Positions 29,620-41,607 of a stretch of DNA of 64,000 bases are shown one piece after another. The stretch is from Podocnemis expansa. Its lineage: Eukaryota > Chordata > Testudines > Podocnemididae. A program made the translations under genes and the position numbers. The DNA lies in NCBI GenBank assembly GCA_007922195.1, contig ML682092.1, forward strand, positions 772,035-836,034. Direction: 5' to 3'. Under the pieces are notes generated by a model, which ran no database searches, was not told where the DNA came from, and was given only the letters and a program-made list of their open reading frames with translations. The number at the start of each line of letters is the position of its first letter. Position 1 is the stretch's first letter.

Positions 29620-30354
29620 AAGGATGGTGGGAGAAGTTACAGTCTACCCACACTGACTACAGCTCTGCCCACAGCAGCAGCATCTGTCACCTGTTGGGCA
29701 ATGGCGTAGTGCGTCATGAAGGTATGTATCGACGACCACGTAGCAGCTCTGCAGATCTCTTGGATCGGGACCTTAGCGAGGAAGGCCTTGGAAGACACCT
29801 GAGCTCAGTAAAATCGGCTCTCACAGTGTATTTGACCTTCTGTAGCAGTCTTTAATGCAGTTCACAATCCATTTGGAGATGCATTGGGAGGATACCAGAG
29901 AACCTCTCATACGTTCCGCGACCGCCACGAACAGTTGGGAGGTCTTGTGGAAAGATTGTGTGCGCTCAGTATAGATTAGGAGCGCTCTCCTCACATCGAG
30001 GGTGTGCCACTGCCTCTGGTTTTCTGCCACCTGAGGGTCTGGATAGAAGACCGGCAGGCAGATCTCTTGATTCATGTGGAAGGGAGTGGCAACCTTGGGC
30101 AAGAACGAGGGGTGGTGGCAGGACCACCTTGTCTGGGAAGAAAACCATCTATGGGGGTTCAGAGGATAGGGCTTGTAGCTCTGAGACCCTTCTGGCCAAG
30201 GTAACAGCTACCAGGAAAGCCACCTTCCAGGACACCATGAGCAGGGTGGCTGAGTCCAAGGGCTTGTAAAGGGGCTCTGTCAGACCCCATAGCACCATGT
30301 TCAAGTCCCCCTGCAGGGTGGGGTTATGGATGTGAGGAAAAAGTTTTTCCACTC
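29620..30354 (-). pseudogene. DIRS tyrosine recombinase, catalytic part (copy 2)
   Basis: The Arg motif is intact (VAVTLARRVSELQALSSEPP at about 30150-30210). The following HPRCEESAPNLY and FPQDLPTVRG blocks are in other frames. The Tyr-bearing end lies near 29690-29740. Stops and frameshifts are present throughout. Confidence 0.78.
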
Positions 30355-31147
30355 TGTAATAACCCTTGGGGAGGAAGGGGTTAACACTCTGGTCAGTGAG
30401 TCCCAGGACAGCCAATAGGAACAAAGTGCAGGTTTTTTAATTGTAACAGCAGCCTGGCCTGGGCCTGTTTGGATGCAGCAGAGCTCCTGCAAGGATCAGG
30501 AGGAGGCCAGAGGGGCCTGAGGAAGAATCCAGCAACATCCTTACCAGAGATAAGTTCAATTTGTTACTGACCAGGCGTGGGTAGAACAGGGAATGTTTAC
30601 TTAGACACGGTCAGGGTAATTTCTTTGTTTTTGGCTTGTTTTTTGGATTTCTCTGTGCTAAGCACATGTAACCCAACCCCCCACCCCACTACCCTGTAAC
30701 TACCTAAGTTAATTCCCAGAGAAGCAACTCTCTGTGTTTATCATCTGTTCTTTTTGACTAAAGATTTTACTTTTGAAGTAAGTTCTGGTTCTGTGTCCTG
30801 AAAGGCAAGAGGTTTCTGTGCCCGTGCCTTAGACTGCACAGGCAGCTACTAGAGGGAACCCTGTTCCAGTTCCAGCTCATATTGCAGCTGGAGTTCAGTC
30901 ATTTTCCTGAGAGAGGAATAAACAGGATTGCAAGTACCTCACAGGGAGGAATTCCCAAGTGCGCCTTCCTGGGTCTCAAGAGGTTTTTTTTTGCATTTGG
31001 GTGGTGGCAGCGATACCACTCCAAGGCCAGGAATTGGAGGCCTTGGAGACTTTTAAGACCAGGCTTTAAGGCCAGTGGCTTTTCTGGCCTGTTGCGGGCC
31101 CCCACCTTCTGCACTCAGAGTGCCAGAGTGGGGAAAAAGCCTTGACA
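30355..31147. mobile_element. Solo LTR in DIRS copy 2
   Basis: The 793-bp insert starts TGTAATAACCC and ends CCTTGACA. An exact 5-bp duplication CACTC lies at 30350-30354 and 31148-31152. An AATAAA is present near 30917. There is no internal region or second LTR, so it looks like the product of LTR-LTR recombination. Whether the parent was an endogenous retrovirus or a gypsy element cannot be decided from the LTR alone. Confidence 0.85.
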
Positions 31148-31152
31148 CACTC

Positions 31153-31294
31153 CTTTCAGGAATCTATGGCAGATGGGGTGTGAAAAGAGTGGACCCTACC
31201 TACTCTTTGGTGAAAGGCTGAGATTGCTGCCAAATAGACTTTCAGTGAAGACAAGGATAGCCTTTCTCTCTTAGGTCAAGAACCAGACACCTTG
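31153..31294 (-). pseudogene. DIRS recombinase core-binding fragment (copy 2)
   Basis: The minus strand retains REKGLSLS-type and HLAAISALHKRV-type sequence in a decayed frame. Its upstream part has been removed by the internal deletion that joins it to RNase H. Confidence 0.7.
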
Positions 31295-32529
31295 CGTGGA
31301 GAACCCCCAGACAGGTAGGCACCCCATCCCGAGTCGGAAGCATCCGTTATCAGGGTCACTGAGGGCTTGGACTCCCTAAATGGAATTCCCCCCAACATGA
31401 AGTCGGGGTCTCTCCATATTTGGAGGGACTCCAGGGCATACTGAGGTGCTGAGATTACCTTGTCTATGTGGTTCATTTCTGGTCAGAAGCTTGTGGCGAA
31501 TCAGAGCTGGAACGGTCGCATCCGCAGGCGGGCTGTTCAGATTACTGATGTGGCTGCTGCCATGTGCCCCAGAAGCTGCATGCATCTGCATGCTGTGGTC
31601 AGCCCAGGCCCCTGGAGCTCCTTGATGATGGTGCAGATGGACCGACATCTTGACAGGGGCAAGGATGCGGTGCCTTGCAGGGCATTTAAGTGTGCCCCAA
31701 TGAACTCTATGTCCTGAGTGGGGCAAAGCTTGGACTTCTCCAAGTTTATGCAGAAGCCCAGGAACTCGCACAGGTTCATTACCACCTTGACGTAGTCTTG
31801 TACTTGTTGCCTTGACTTGCCCTCTCTGAGCCAATCGTCTAGGTAGGGGTAGATTATTACACCCCTCCTGTGTAGGAATGCTGTGACTGGTGCGACACAC
31901 TTTGTGAACACCCTCAGGATTAGCGATAACCCGAAGGGGAGGGCTGTGAACCAGTAATGGCATTGTGCCACTACAAACTTGAGAAACTGCCTGTGGTGGG
32001 GTTGAATGGCTATGTGGAAGTAAGCGTCCTTTAGGTCGAGGGCTGCAAACCATGCTCCTGGGGACAGGGAGGGGAAGATCTGTGGTAGGGAGACCATGTG
32101 GAATTTTATTTTCTTTATGTTTTTGTTGAGAGCTCTGAGATCTAGAATGGGTCGTAGGTCCCCATTGGGTTTGGGGACCAGGAAGTAGCAGGAATAGAAC
32201 CCTTTGCTGCGCTCTCTCTTGGGAACCTTTTCGATGGCTCCGAGGGAGAGTAACTTCTGGCATTCGGCCTCGAGCTTGCCTATCAGATCTGGGTTCTCTG
32301 GGATTATGGGAGGGGAGCAGTTTTCTGTTCCAGGGAGTTGAGAGGAACTGGATGCTGTATCCTCTGGCCACTGTGTCGAGGACCCACTGGTCTGACATGA
32401 CCCAGGTCCATCATGGAGTGAAGTGGCGGAGGTGGGGGGGGGGAGAACAGGGGTTGTGGAGAGCTGCCCTTGGGGGGAACTGTCAAAAACACTGTATGTG
32501 GCCCAACGAACAGTCTGACCACTGTCCAC
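31295..32529 (-). CDS. DIRS reverse transcriptase with partial RNase H (copy 2)
   Basis: From 32529 to 31537 the minus strand keeps one open frame of 330 residues. It covers the whole RT: AECQKLLSLGAIEKVPK, YFLVPKPNGDLRPILDLRAL, AALDLKDAYFHIAI, FTALPFGLSLILRVFTK and the catalytic YPYLDDWL, then IEFIGAHLN. A stop at 31537 is followed in the same region by the start of RNase H (LITDASDSGWGAYLSG), which ends at the deletion joint. The RT core could in principle be folded and active, but the element lacks a working recombinase. The start Met is uncertain. Confidence 0.82.
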
Positions 32530-32555
32530 GCTATCCCAACTGGGAGGTGCCCAGC

Positions 32556-34616
32556 TTACCCCCCTTTACCTGATTGGCCTTTATCCTTGTCCAGGTCCCC
32601 GAGGTGGCGCTGGGGAAACTGGCGAGATCTCGGAAACTGGGTCTGCAGTTGTAGCTGTTGTTTCAGTTGTTGTAACTGCTGTTGTAGCTGGTGCGACCTC
32701 GAGGAGCGCCTAACGGGTTGAGAGGTGTAGATCCCGAGGGACCTTAGTGTAGTCCTTGAGTCCTTCATACCATGCAGCTTCGCGTCTGTGGAAGGTGCAA
32801 AGAGGTTGGGACCCTCGAATGGAAGCTCCTGGATAATCTGTTGCATCTGCGTGGAGAGACCGGAGTTCTGGAGCCAGGCCAAATGGCACATCACCACTGC
32901 CGATGCCATTATACATGCTGCTTCGTCCACTGCATCCCAAGTTGCCATGAGCGCATCCTTGGATGCTCTCCTTCGTCCAGCATTGCCTTGAAGTCTCCCA
33001 GGTGATCCTCGGAGATGTCTGAGCGGAGATTTCTTAGAGCTTCCCACAGTTTGAAGAAGTAGCGCTTCATGAAGGCTGAATGATTTGAGATGTGCAGCTA
33101 GAGGTCAGCAGAGGAGTAAACTTTCCTGCCCAACAGGTCAAGCCTTCTCGCCTCTCTGTTCTTGGGCATGGCGCCAGGTTGACCTTGTCTCCCCCTTTGG
33201 TTAACTGTGTTAACCACCAGGGATCCTGGGGCTGGGTGATAAAACAGGAAGAGGAATCCTTTCAGGGAGACAGAATATTTCTTATCTGCTACTTTGGCCA
33301 CTGGCGGGATCAAAGAAGGTGTTTGCCAACATTCCTGGATGATGCGGAACACCCCGGCATGCAAGGGGATTGCAACTTTAGCCGGCGGGGCTCTACGGCA
33401 CACGTTGAAGAGAGAATCATCTTCCACTTGGATCACCCCTAGCTTGAGCTTCTGATTCGCTGCCATGCGGCAGAGAAGGTCCTGCTCGACAAGAAGATCC
33501 CCTTCATGGTTGGCAGGAATGTCGATTAGGCACTCGTCGGGCGATGAAGACGATGGGGCCCTTAATCTGCTTCGTAGGGTAGAATCAGGGTCTGGCTCAT
33601 TGTCGGAGAAATCTGAAGACTCCGGTGCTGGTGAGCGGGCATAGCAGAAAGAGGTATTGTCTGCTGTCACGTTCAGCCAGTCAAGCATCCACTCGTTGTG
33701 CAGAGACCTTGACGGTGGCATAGGAGTCATGAGGGGAGCAGGTGCCTCCCCTGATGGGTGCCTTCCCCTTGAGCCCGGTAACATGGAACTTTTCTGGCCC
33801 TGCTTTCTCGGGCGCTCTTCCTGGGGGGGAAGAAAGGGGTCTTCTGAGGATGATCTGGATGACCTACCCCCTCGACAGCCAGCAGTCCGGTACCGAGAGT
33901 TCCTCGCAGGAGCGATGAGGTGGAGCCGTAGAACTAGGGCCTGGTACCGGGTTTGATGGTGCCGGGTCGGAGAGGGGTGAAGAGGCCTGCGACGGTACTG
34001 GTATCAGTGGAGGTGTTGTCGGTGCCGAGTCCGGCAGTATTGGAAGTGGTGGCACTGGAAGCAGCATTATCGGTGACGGTGCTGGGTCCATCGGTACTGG
34101 GCTTGACGGCGGTGCCGGACTTGTGGGTGGTTCCGGACTTGTGGGAGGTGCCGTATCCAGTGGTGCGGAGGGAGATGGTGCCGCGGTGGCCCGTTTCTTC
34201 TTATTCTGCACTGAAGCCATGTTTAAATGCCCTTGGCAAGCCAGTGCCTGAGCCGGAGCCCTACCTGGGGCAGCTGGAAGGCTACCGGGAGACCGGCAAG
34301 GTCAGTGCCAAGGAAGTACCGTGGAGGGCAGAGATTTTGAGACCGGTGCCAGAGATCGGCAGGAATCTTGAGCCCGGGCTGATCGAGGATCTGGCGGAGC
34401 GCTGGTGGCTTGGCCACTTTCGAGTGGAGCAGCTCCGGTCCCCGAAAGTAGGCGGAGGTGACGCTCCCTTTCCAGCCAAGTCCTCCACTTGAAGGATTGG
34501 CAAATGAGGCAGTCAGCTGTGAGGTGGGACTCACCCAAACAAGCGAGGCCTTTCTCGTGTGGGTCATCTATTGGGAAAGCCTTGCAGCATCCTAAGCATG
34601 GCTTGAAACCTAGCAT
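32556..34616 (-). pseudogene. DIRS Gag-like protein (copy 2)
   Basis: Likely start at 34616 (MLGFKPCLGCCKAF). The Cys motif has one loss (KGLACLG where others have KCLxCLG), then ADCLICQSFKWRTW. The Ser/Pro-rich stretch is at 33864-34220. The core (LLGRKVYSSADL) to QQIIQELPFEGPNLFAPSTD and a Gln-rich tail run to 32556. A few frameshifts separate the parts. Confidence 0.75.
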
Positions 34617-34826
34617 TTCGAATTTCACGCGAAAAGACAGGCCCTTGTGTTTCTCAAGATAATTCTGATCCAAACTGATGCTGATGGCGGAAAAAGGAAT
34701 TGGAAGGGTGAGGCTGTGCGCCCTGACCTGACAGGCTAACACTAAAAACTTTCCAAGCTGCCGTGTGCTGTGACACGTAGACACCTGTAACTGAATGAGG
34801 TGAGCAGCGCTCAAAGGAGAACAGAT

Positions 34827-37800
34827 TTTCATAAGTGCCCAATGCCCAACCCCCCCCCTCGAGAACAGTGGAAGAGCAGGCACTCATAAGAACAATGGGC
34901 ATATTAAGGGACAAATCCTGATCTCACTGACATCACAACAAAACTCGACTGACTGGAATAAAAAACTGGCCCCAGTTCAGAAGTGATTTAAGCCAGGGCT
35001 ACTACACTGGATGCTTTCGCTGATCTGGCAGCATTGCTTGGGTGGGATGTTTCATGCCATTGCCACAAGGCAAAATCCCAGTGGAGATGCTGTTTTACTG
35101 GCAGCAGTGTGCTTTGGCTGGAGCAGTTTTTCACTTGTGGAAAATACTAAAACAATGCCAGCAAAAAGCTTTTTTCATATATAAATGCATGTCCATGAGG
35201 AGGAGTTCTCAAACTAGCCATCTTGCCAAACTCATTTCTGGTGTAGCCCTGCTCTGAACTGGGTGGTGAATTTGTCTTGGGCATCTCAGGCCCTGCCTCT
35301 GCACTGACCTGCAATAACTCAGCAAGCACAGCAGAAGCAACACAGGAGCCCACCAGCGGCCCTGAAATATGTGCTGTTTGGTGGACATTATTTAGCTGAA
35401 AGATGAAACTAAATACTACTTTTTTAAAAGGGGAAAATAATAAATCTGTTAGGGAAAATTTTCGGAACATTCTTTAAATATTTTTTTCTGTGGTAAGGGA
35501 AGAACTCTCTCACTGTTATAATGCTAGGATCCTTCCTGAGTGGGAAACAGGGTTTTAAATATAACAATAAGAAAGCAAAATGCTTGAAACATTTTGTTTT
35601 GATATTTGCCCTTGAAAGCTGCAAATTTGTACCAAAATGAAAATGTTCACAGAACTGCTCATTTGAGGCAAGGAGGCTAGCTCTAGATGGGGGAAGGGGC
35701 AGAGACACTTGTGAGGGTACAAACTGTTGCAGACACAGCTCCAGATTCATATCTAAGGGAAGGCCAAAGACCTCTGCCTGACCCCTGTGAACGGAAGCCC
35801 TGTTTCCAGCACAGCCAGGGTGGGGCCGACAGCCCACAGGCAGGAATGTGCCTGAGCAACTCCATGGACATGCTGCTCCACAGGGGCTCCAGCTATGGGA
35901 CCAACGAGGGGCATCCTGGCAATACACAAAGGCTGTATTTTCACTGCCCTCTAGCCTCAGACACAGGCAGCCATTACAGGACCCATTGTTAAGCCAAATC
36001 CTACAGGATGCTTTCCAGGGTATTTGCAATGGGATGGACTAGCTGGACCCCCCTTCCCTAATTAGCCTCTTCTTCCCCAGCTTATCCAGTGACAGATTTC
36101 TCAGGGGCAGACAGAGGCCAGAGAAGATGAGGTCGTTGACATGACAATCTGCTCATTAGACAAGCCAGAGGAAGAAATCCATGAGAATGGCCTGTGTTTA
36201 AGTTTTGCTGATGTCTCCAGTGAGGAGGTGTTTATAATCCTCCTTTTCACAACACTAACCAGCCAAGGCCTCCCATCGGCCATGAAGGGCAGGGCCATGG
36301 GCAGGGCAATGGTATCCTCTCCATAGGCATCCATAGACTGTGCCCAGGGCCATGAAGGGAGGCCCAGGGACAGAGCAGAATTCAGCAGTTGGGGGTGGGG
36401 TGGGGTCCAGTCTGTAGCGCAGACCACTTGGTAACACTTCCCTTCTATGCAACAAGGTGCTGTGCAGCCCTGGCCCAGTGGAGGAGGACAAACAGGAAAG
36501 GTAAAGCCTTCATTCTAAGCATCTTTGTTTGGTGAGCACTAGCCAGATATGTCACATCCTACATGTACCTCCCAAAATGCACATGCTGTGCAGTGAAGCA
36601 GACTGGATTTGATTCACACATGCTGGAGCTATGATGGCAGAACCAGGAGCCCAGCAGTCTGTGGTGGGGGTAGCAGCCAGTAGGCTGAGGGAATTTGTGG
36701 GAGGTGGGAGAGAAATCATGCAGCATGTGCTTTGGGTTCGTGGGTGTGACATCATGTTGACCACACTGCTGGCCGCAGGAAGCCGCCCCAGCCCTGGGCT
36801 GGGCTGCTGGGGCACAACTCCATAAGTCTTTTAATTCTTTTTTTGGGCTTCTTTACTCACCCTGTAATCCAAAAGGAGCTCAGACTGCAGCTGTCAGATT
36901 ATAAAATGCTGGGCTTAGTGACAAACCCAATTTCACTTATTGTAAGCCCATCTGTGAAAGAGGCCAGTGTTGCTGATGTTCATGGGTTTGTTATGGATCT
37001 CATGATAATTTCTGTTGTTCTTAAACCCCCAGCTCCTGGAATCAAGTGACTATATACTGATTTCAGTCTTTCTTCTTTAAAAAAAAAAAAAAATCAGTCC
37101 CTAGCCCTCGTGGAGGAAGCTTTAAAATAGACCACTCTTTAAACTCCCAGTACATCCTAAAGGCTCAAGAAGCAGAAGACCAATGTGCAGAAGAGCACAT
37201 CTTGTATTTGTAACACACACATGATTTTACAGCCTATGCTTTTTGGTGAGCCTGACTTTGAAGATTTGGGGTTGGCAGGGCAGCCATGAGTAGGGACTTG
37301 TTCAGTGTGCCAGGGGAGATGTGGTACCTTTCACATGTGGAAATGTCCTTGTTCTGCAGTGACCCGATGGGGGATGCAGTGGGTTCCAGCAGGTGAAACA
37401 GAAATCAGGCAGGCAGGATACATGGCATCTATTTCTGCTTCAATCACTGGCTTTCTGTGCCTCACCCAAAGTCACAGGTCAAGATCATGGATGGTGGTTA
37501 ATAACTGGGTGCCTCCATGCCCAAGGGGTAGAGTTTTCAACATGAAGCAGCTTGCTCTGAGGCTCAGCCCTTTAGGTGTGCCACTCTGGGTTACCAACAC
37601 GGGAGAACCCAAGATCATTCACTGTGAACAGCTCAGCCTCTGGCAGCCCACCCTGTACACCACAGGTAGGACTCCAGCCTGCAGAGCTGTGTTGGGAGGC
37701 TTAATCTGATAGCAGACCCAGGATGTGAGCCCAGTGCATTTTCTTAGGGGACAGAACTGGTATGAGGTGTCAAGTTCCAGCAGTGAAGCTGAAACACACC

Positions 37801-38658
37801 AGCCCTGATTCCCTTTCCTTCTGGGCTATCTGCCCCGTTGATTGCTGCCACTTGTCACGGCAGGCTCACACACCTGCTCCCATGGAAAGTGATGCTGTGC
37901 TATTAATTCTAAATCTCCACCAGCCTTTCAGCCAGGGCTATGTGGCTCGGAGCCCAGCAGCAGTAAGTAGGTTTCCCCCTTCCCCTTGCAGCCAGGTTTG
38001 GTTAGTTTCCAAGGGTACAGCAGCACTTGGTGAGAGCACCCCACATTGCTGCTGGTCAAACAGCAGCTGGCAACAGGGTGTTGCAAAGTGAATTGTCCAA
38101 GCTGCTGCCTCCCCATGAAGAGAGGGCAACTAGGAGGGAGCTTGGTGCCATCCACCACATTATTGCTAATAACGGGGTGCCCAGGGAGGGCCTTATACTC
38201 CTGCCCCTCGTGCCCAGCTTGGGCTCCTGTCTGAGCAGCCCGAGGTACCAAACGGAGCCATGTCTGACCCTTGTGGTGTGGGCACATGGCCCAGACTCCT
38301 TGGCAGCATTGCTCAGGGGCTGGCCAAGGGCCATCCAGGCAGCATGCTGGCACCTGTGCTGCACACCGAGGCCCCAAGTTCTTCCCAGCCAGTGTCAAGG
38401 GCACCTGGGCACCTAACACAGAGCCTGGTGGTCTGGGAGCCACTGAACCAAGCCATAAATCCTGGGTGTGATGCACTTGGTGGGGCAGCAAACCCCAGCA
38501 CCCTTAGCTCCAGGACCTCAGCTCAGGGCTGAGGGTCTGCTGGGTTGCAGGGTGCCTAACAGAGTCCCATGTCCCTCGTAGCTGCACTTCAGGTCAGAGG
38601 ACCGCCGCTATTCCAACCAAGAGAACTGCTTTACTGGGCAGGGATGTTTGATGGGTTG
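34827..38658. other. Unassigned sequence, 3.8 kb
   Basis: This is the longest stretch without a recognised element. Open frames of up to about 200 codons show no family motif, and no exon-intron structure stands out. A short A-run lies at 37078-37093. It may be single-copy host DNA. Confidence 0.4.
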
Positions 38659-38666
38659 GCTCTGAG

Positions 38667-38724
38667 CAAGTCCGTCCTTAGGGTAGGGCGAGGGGGGCCC
38701 CGCACTTCCCTAGGGAGGGCCCTG
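38667..38724. mobile_element. 58-bp hAT micro-element (family CAGGGCCRTCCYTAGG)
   Basis: It starts CAAGTCCGTCCTTAGG and ends CCTAGGGAGGGCCCTG, the two ends of the family seen at 26478, 27502 and 44692. An exact 8-bp duplication GCTCTGAG lies at 38659-38666 and 38725-38732. Almost nothing but the ends is left. Confidence 0.88.
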
Positions 38725-38734
38725 GCTCTGAGTT

Positions 38735-39085
38735 ACTAGAGAATTCTTTTTGGATGTCTGACTGATGAGTCCCACCCACATCCTCAAGGTTTTAACTGAT
38801 ATTGGAGTCAGGAAGGAATCTTCCCCCAGGGCAAATTGGCAATGACTGTGGGGGAGTGGGTGTGTGGTTCATCTTCCTCTGTAGCTTGGGGCCTGGTTCA
38901 CTTGGTGGTGGATTCTCTGTACCTTAAAGTCTACAAATCATGATCTGAAGATTTTAATAACTCAGCCCTAGGCTAAAGTTTATTACAGAAGTGGGTGGGT
39001 GAGGGTCTGTGACCTGCACTGTGCAGGAACTCAGCCTACATGATCATATTGGTCCCTTCTGATCTTAGAGCCCATGAGTTTGTAT
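38735..39085 (+). mobile_element. CR1-type LINE 3' tail
   Basis: The 3' UTR of an old CR1/L3-type LINE: AGTCAGGAAGGAATCTTCCC, then ACTCAGCCCTAGG and TGATCATATTGGTCCCTTCT near the end. The same family is found in reverse at 43998-44691. Confidence 0.7.
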
Positions 39086-39482
39086 ATAGGGCCAAACATT
39101 AACATTAGGTGTGTTCACGGGGCTGCCAGAGAGTGACAGGGACACTGGTGCCTGGGCTACCCGTGATTTGTACAGAGTTCAGGGTTCTTTGGCTGGCAGG
39201 CCAGGCCTAGACCACATGGGAAGTAGGGTAAGCAAGGACCCTGGCAGGTGACTTCCTGGAGCCAGCAGCAGAGAACCATCAGATGGCCCCAGCTCTCCCC
39301 AGGTCTCTCGTTACAGCACCCTAGAGCTTTGCACAGCATTTCTATTTGATTTTGTTCATCCCTGCCCCTGGCTGGGCTGTATGTGAACAATTTCTGGCCT
39401 TTCTTCAAGGCCTCCTGCAGAGGAAGCATAGTGGCCATGTTATCTTTAAAGAATCTCAGGAAGGTGAAAAGCAGATTACAAT
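39086..39482. other. Unassigned sequence
   Basis: Nothing recognised. Confidence 0.35.
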
Positions 39483-39490
39483 GCACAGAG

Positions 39491-40134
39491 CAGGCGTGGC
39501 CAAACTGTGGCCTGGGAGCCGCAAATGGCTCTTGAACGAAAAAGGGCAGATTGCGAAAGAACTTAGCTTATATGCATGTCAGAGAGAGGAAATCTGCCCC
39601 AGACTAGGAGTTTTAAATATCCCGCCCTGAGCATGCTCAGCGGAGGGGAATGTTGAGCAGGGGGAGCCAATGTCAGGACCTGGGTGTTGGAGGGGGGTGG
39701 TTGGATGGTGCGGAGAAGTGCAGCAATGTCGGGGACAGCAGGTAGAAGTGGTGGCATGGTTGGGGATAGTGGGAAGAAGCATGGCATGTTTAGATTTTCT
39801 TGTAGGCCTTAATGTGGTTTACTCATTAAAATAAAAATCATGTTTTACAAGTCCTTCCAAACATGACTCTGAATAATAAGAAAAAAAAATACAAAGAGGA
39901 AAATAGATCATTTACTGTATAGGCCTTGTTTTCATGAATCCTTAAATAATTATTAGAATCTGACATTAGTAGGCTCAATATTTGCCCTCTTTTTATGATA
40001 AAATTAAAGTGTGCAATGAATTTTAAACTTAGTAATTTTGGAGTAGGTATATAGCTGCATGCCTTAGTGTCGCTCTCAAAGGTTTAATAATCCACTTGTG
40101 TGGCTCTTGAGTTTTTTAAGCTTGGCCACCCCTG
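39491..40134. mobile_element. hAT element, 644 bp (family CAGGCGTGGCCAAAC)
   Basis: It starts CAGGCGTGGCCAAACTGTGG and ends GCTTGGCCACCCCTG. Flanks GCACAGAG (39483-39490) and GCATAGAG (40135-40142) match at 7 of 8. A 5'-truncated relative is at 57400-58112. Confidence 0.9.
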
Positions 40135-40142
40135 GCATAGAG

Positions 40143-40611
40143 AATGCTGCACACAGAACCAAGTCTGCTTTGGCTGCTGCTGGCAATCACCAAACCAGAT
40201 AAATTCCCTCTTCCTACCTCCACCCATTTCCTTCAGGTTTACCTCAGCCCAGCATGGCAGCTGTTCTCTGGAATCCTGGGTGAGAAGTGGGCTCCTTGCT
40301 TGACATTTTGTCTGAGTTTGGTATGGGAAAAAGGTCCAGATCTCAAGGGTGTTGGCAAATCGGTAAAGAAGCAACACTGGGTCTGGGTTTGGTCACTCCA
40401 AACCTTTCCTTCTGATAATTTCAAGGTAAATGAGTACCTGGCATTAGTGCCATAGCAAGTGTGTCCAGCATCCAGAGGCAAGCCCACATTTGGGCTCCCC
40501 CACACGTACCACACCAACCCATGCTTTGCGGCATCCCTGAACAGGGCAGGAGTGGATCTCAGCCCCACCCACAAATGCCCCAAGAGTGGGGGAGCCTTTA
40601 GAGGCCAGGCT
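40143..40611. other. Unassigned sequence
   Basis: Nothing recognised. Confidence 0.35.
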
Positions 40612-40619
40612 CCTGGACC

Positions 40620-41599
40620 CAGGGCCTTAACTAAGGCAGAGTGAAAGGGGCTTTGCCCCAGGCACCAATTTAAAAGGGTGCCATGGGGAAGCCATTGCCC
40701 CTGCCACCTCTGGCCATGGCAGGGTGAAGGGATTGCCCCTGCTGCCTCTGCCGCAGCCAGAGGCAGCAGGGGAATTGCTTCCTCCTGCCATGGCCAGAAG
40801 CAGCAGGGGTGATCCCTTCCCCCTGCCATGGCCACAGGTGGCAGGGGAGATCCCTTCTCCCTGCTGTGGCCAGAGTCAGCAGGGGGGGATCGCTTCCCTG
40901 CCATGGCCAGAGGTGGTGAAGGGCAGAGACGTTGCTGGCGCTGGGCACCCCGGGGCATGTGCCCCAACCCCAGTGCCGGTGCTCTGGATCTCCGTCCCAA
41001 TCGGGCTGGAGATCCGAGGCCTAGATGCCGGCAGCCGCGGTGGCCCCATCCCCAGCCAGGGATCCGGGACCCGGCTGCCCGTGGCCGCTTCTGGCCCCAG
41101 CCCTGGCAGCCCCGTCCCTGGCTGGGGATGCGGGGTCCAGCCTCCTGTGACCGCTTCCGTCCCCGTCCCCTGTTGGGGATCTGGGGACTGGCCACCCGCG
41201 GCCGTGGTGGGCAATCCGGGGCCCGGTGGCACAAGCTGGTGGCAGCCCCATCCCTGGCCGGGGATGCGGGGCCTAGCTTCTCATGGTGGCGTGGTGGCAC
41301 CTGTCCCTGTCCCTGGCTGGGTGGTGGGGCCTGCAGGCCAGGGGCAGGGCCTGAGGGCCAAGGGGCGGGGCCTGGGCCCATGCTCTGGGTCCCTCCCCTG
41401 ACCAGCAATGCCTCTGGTGTGGGGGGGTCCCTTCTCCCCATGGTGGCAGGGTAGAGACCCCCATTGCTGGCTCTGGCCATGGTGCGGAAGGGTCAGAACC
41501 CCCCTCCCCGCTGCTGTATAGATAGGCCCCGGATCGAGGCTGGGGAGGCACCTTTGGGGCTGCTTGCTTCGGGCACCAGAACCTGTAGTTACCGCCTTG
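40620..41599. mobile_element. GC-rich hAT element, 980 bp (family CAGGGCCTTAACTA)
   Basis: It starts CAGGGCCTTAACTAAGG and ends TAGTTACCGCCTTG. Flanks CCTGGACC (40612-40619) and CCTGGACT (41600-41607) match at 7 of 8. The interior holds two tandem arrays: GCCATGGCCAGAGGCAGCAG units (about 40690-40915) and GGCTGGGGATCCGGGGCC-type units (about 40970-41360). Long open frames on both strands come from these repeats. Confidence 0.85.
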
Positions 41600-41607
41600 C
41601 CTGGACT

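Larger units (their letters stand above)
29244..34826 (-). mobile_element. DIRS retrotransposon, copy 2
   Basis: Same family as copy 1, genes on the minus strand. It has a left terminal repeat (29282-29443), an internal complementary region (29503-29611), a shortened right terminal repeat (about 34694-34808), Gag, an intact RT frame and a recombinase remnant. An internal deletion joins RNase H to the middle of the recombinase at about 31294. A solo LTR is inserted at 30355-31147. Confidence 0.9.

Noticed and set aside
35424..36029. Minus-strand frame of 201 codons
   Set aside because: No recognisable domain, poly-Phe end from AT-rich DNA, no splice or neighbour evidence.
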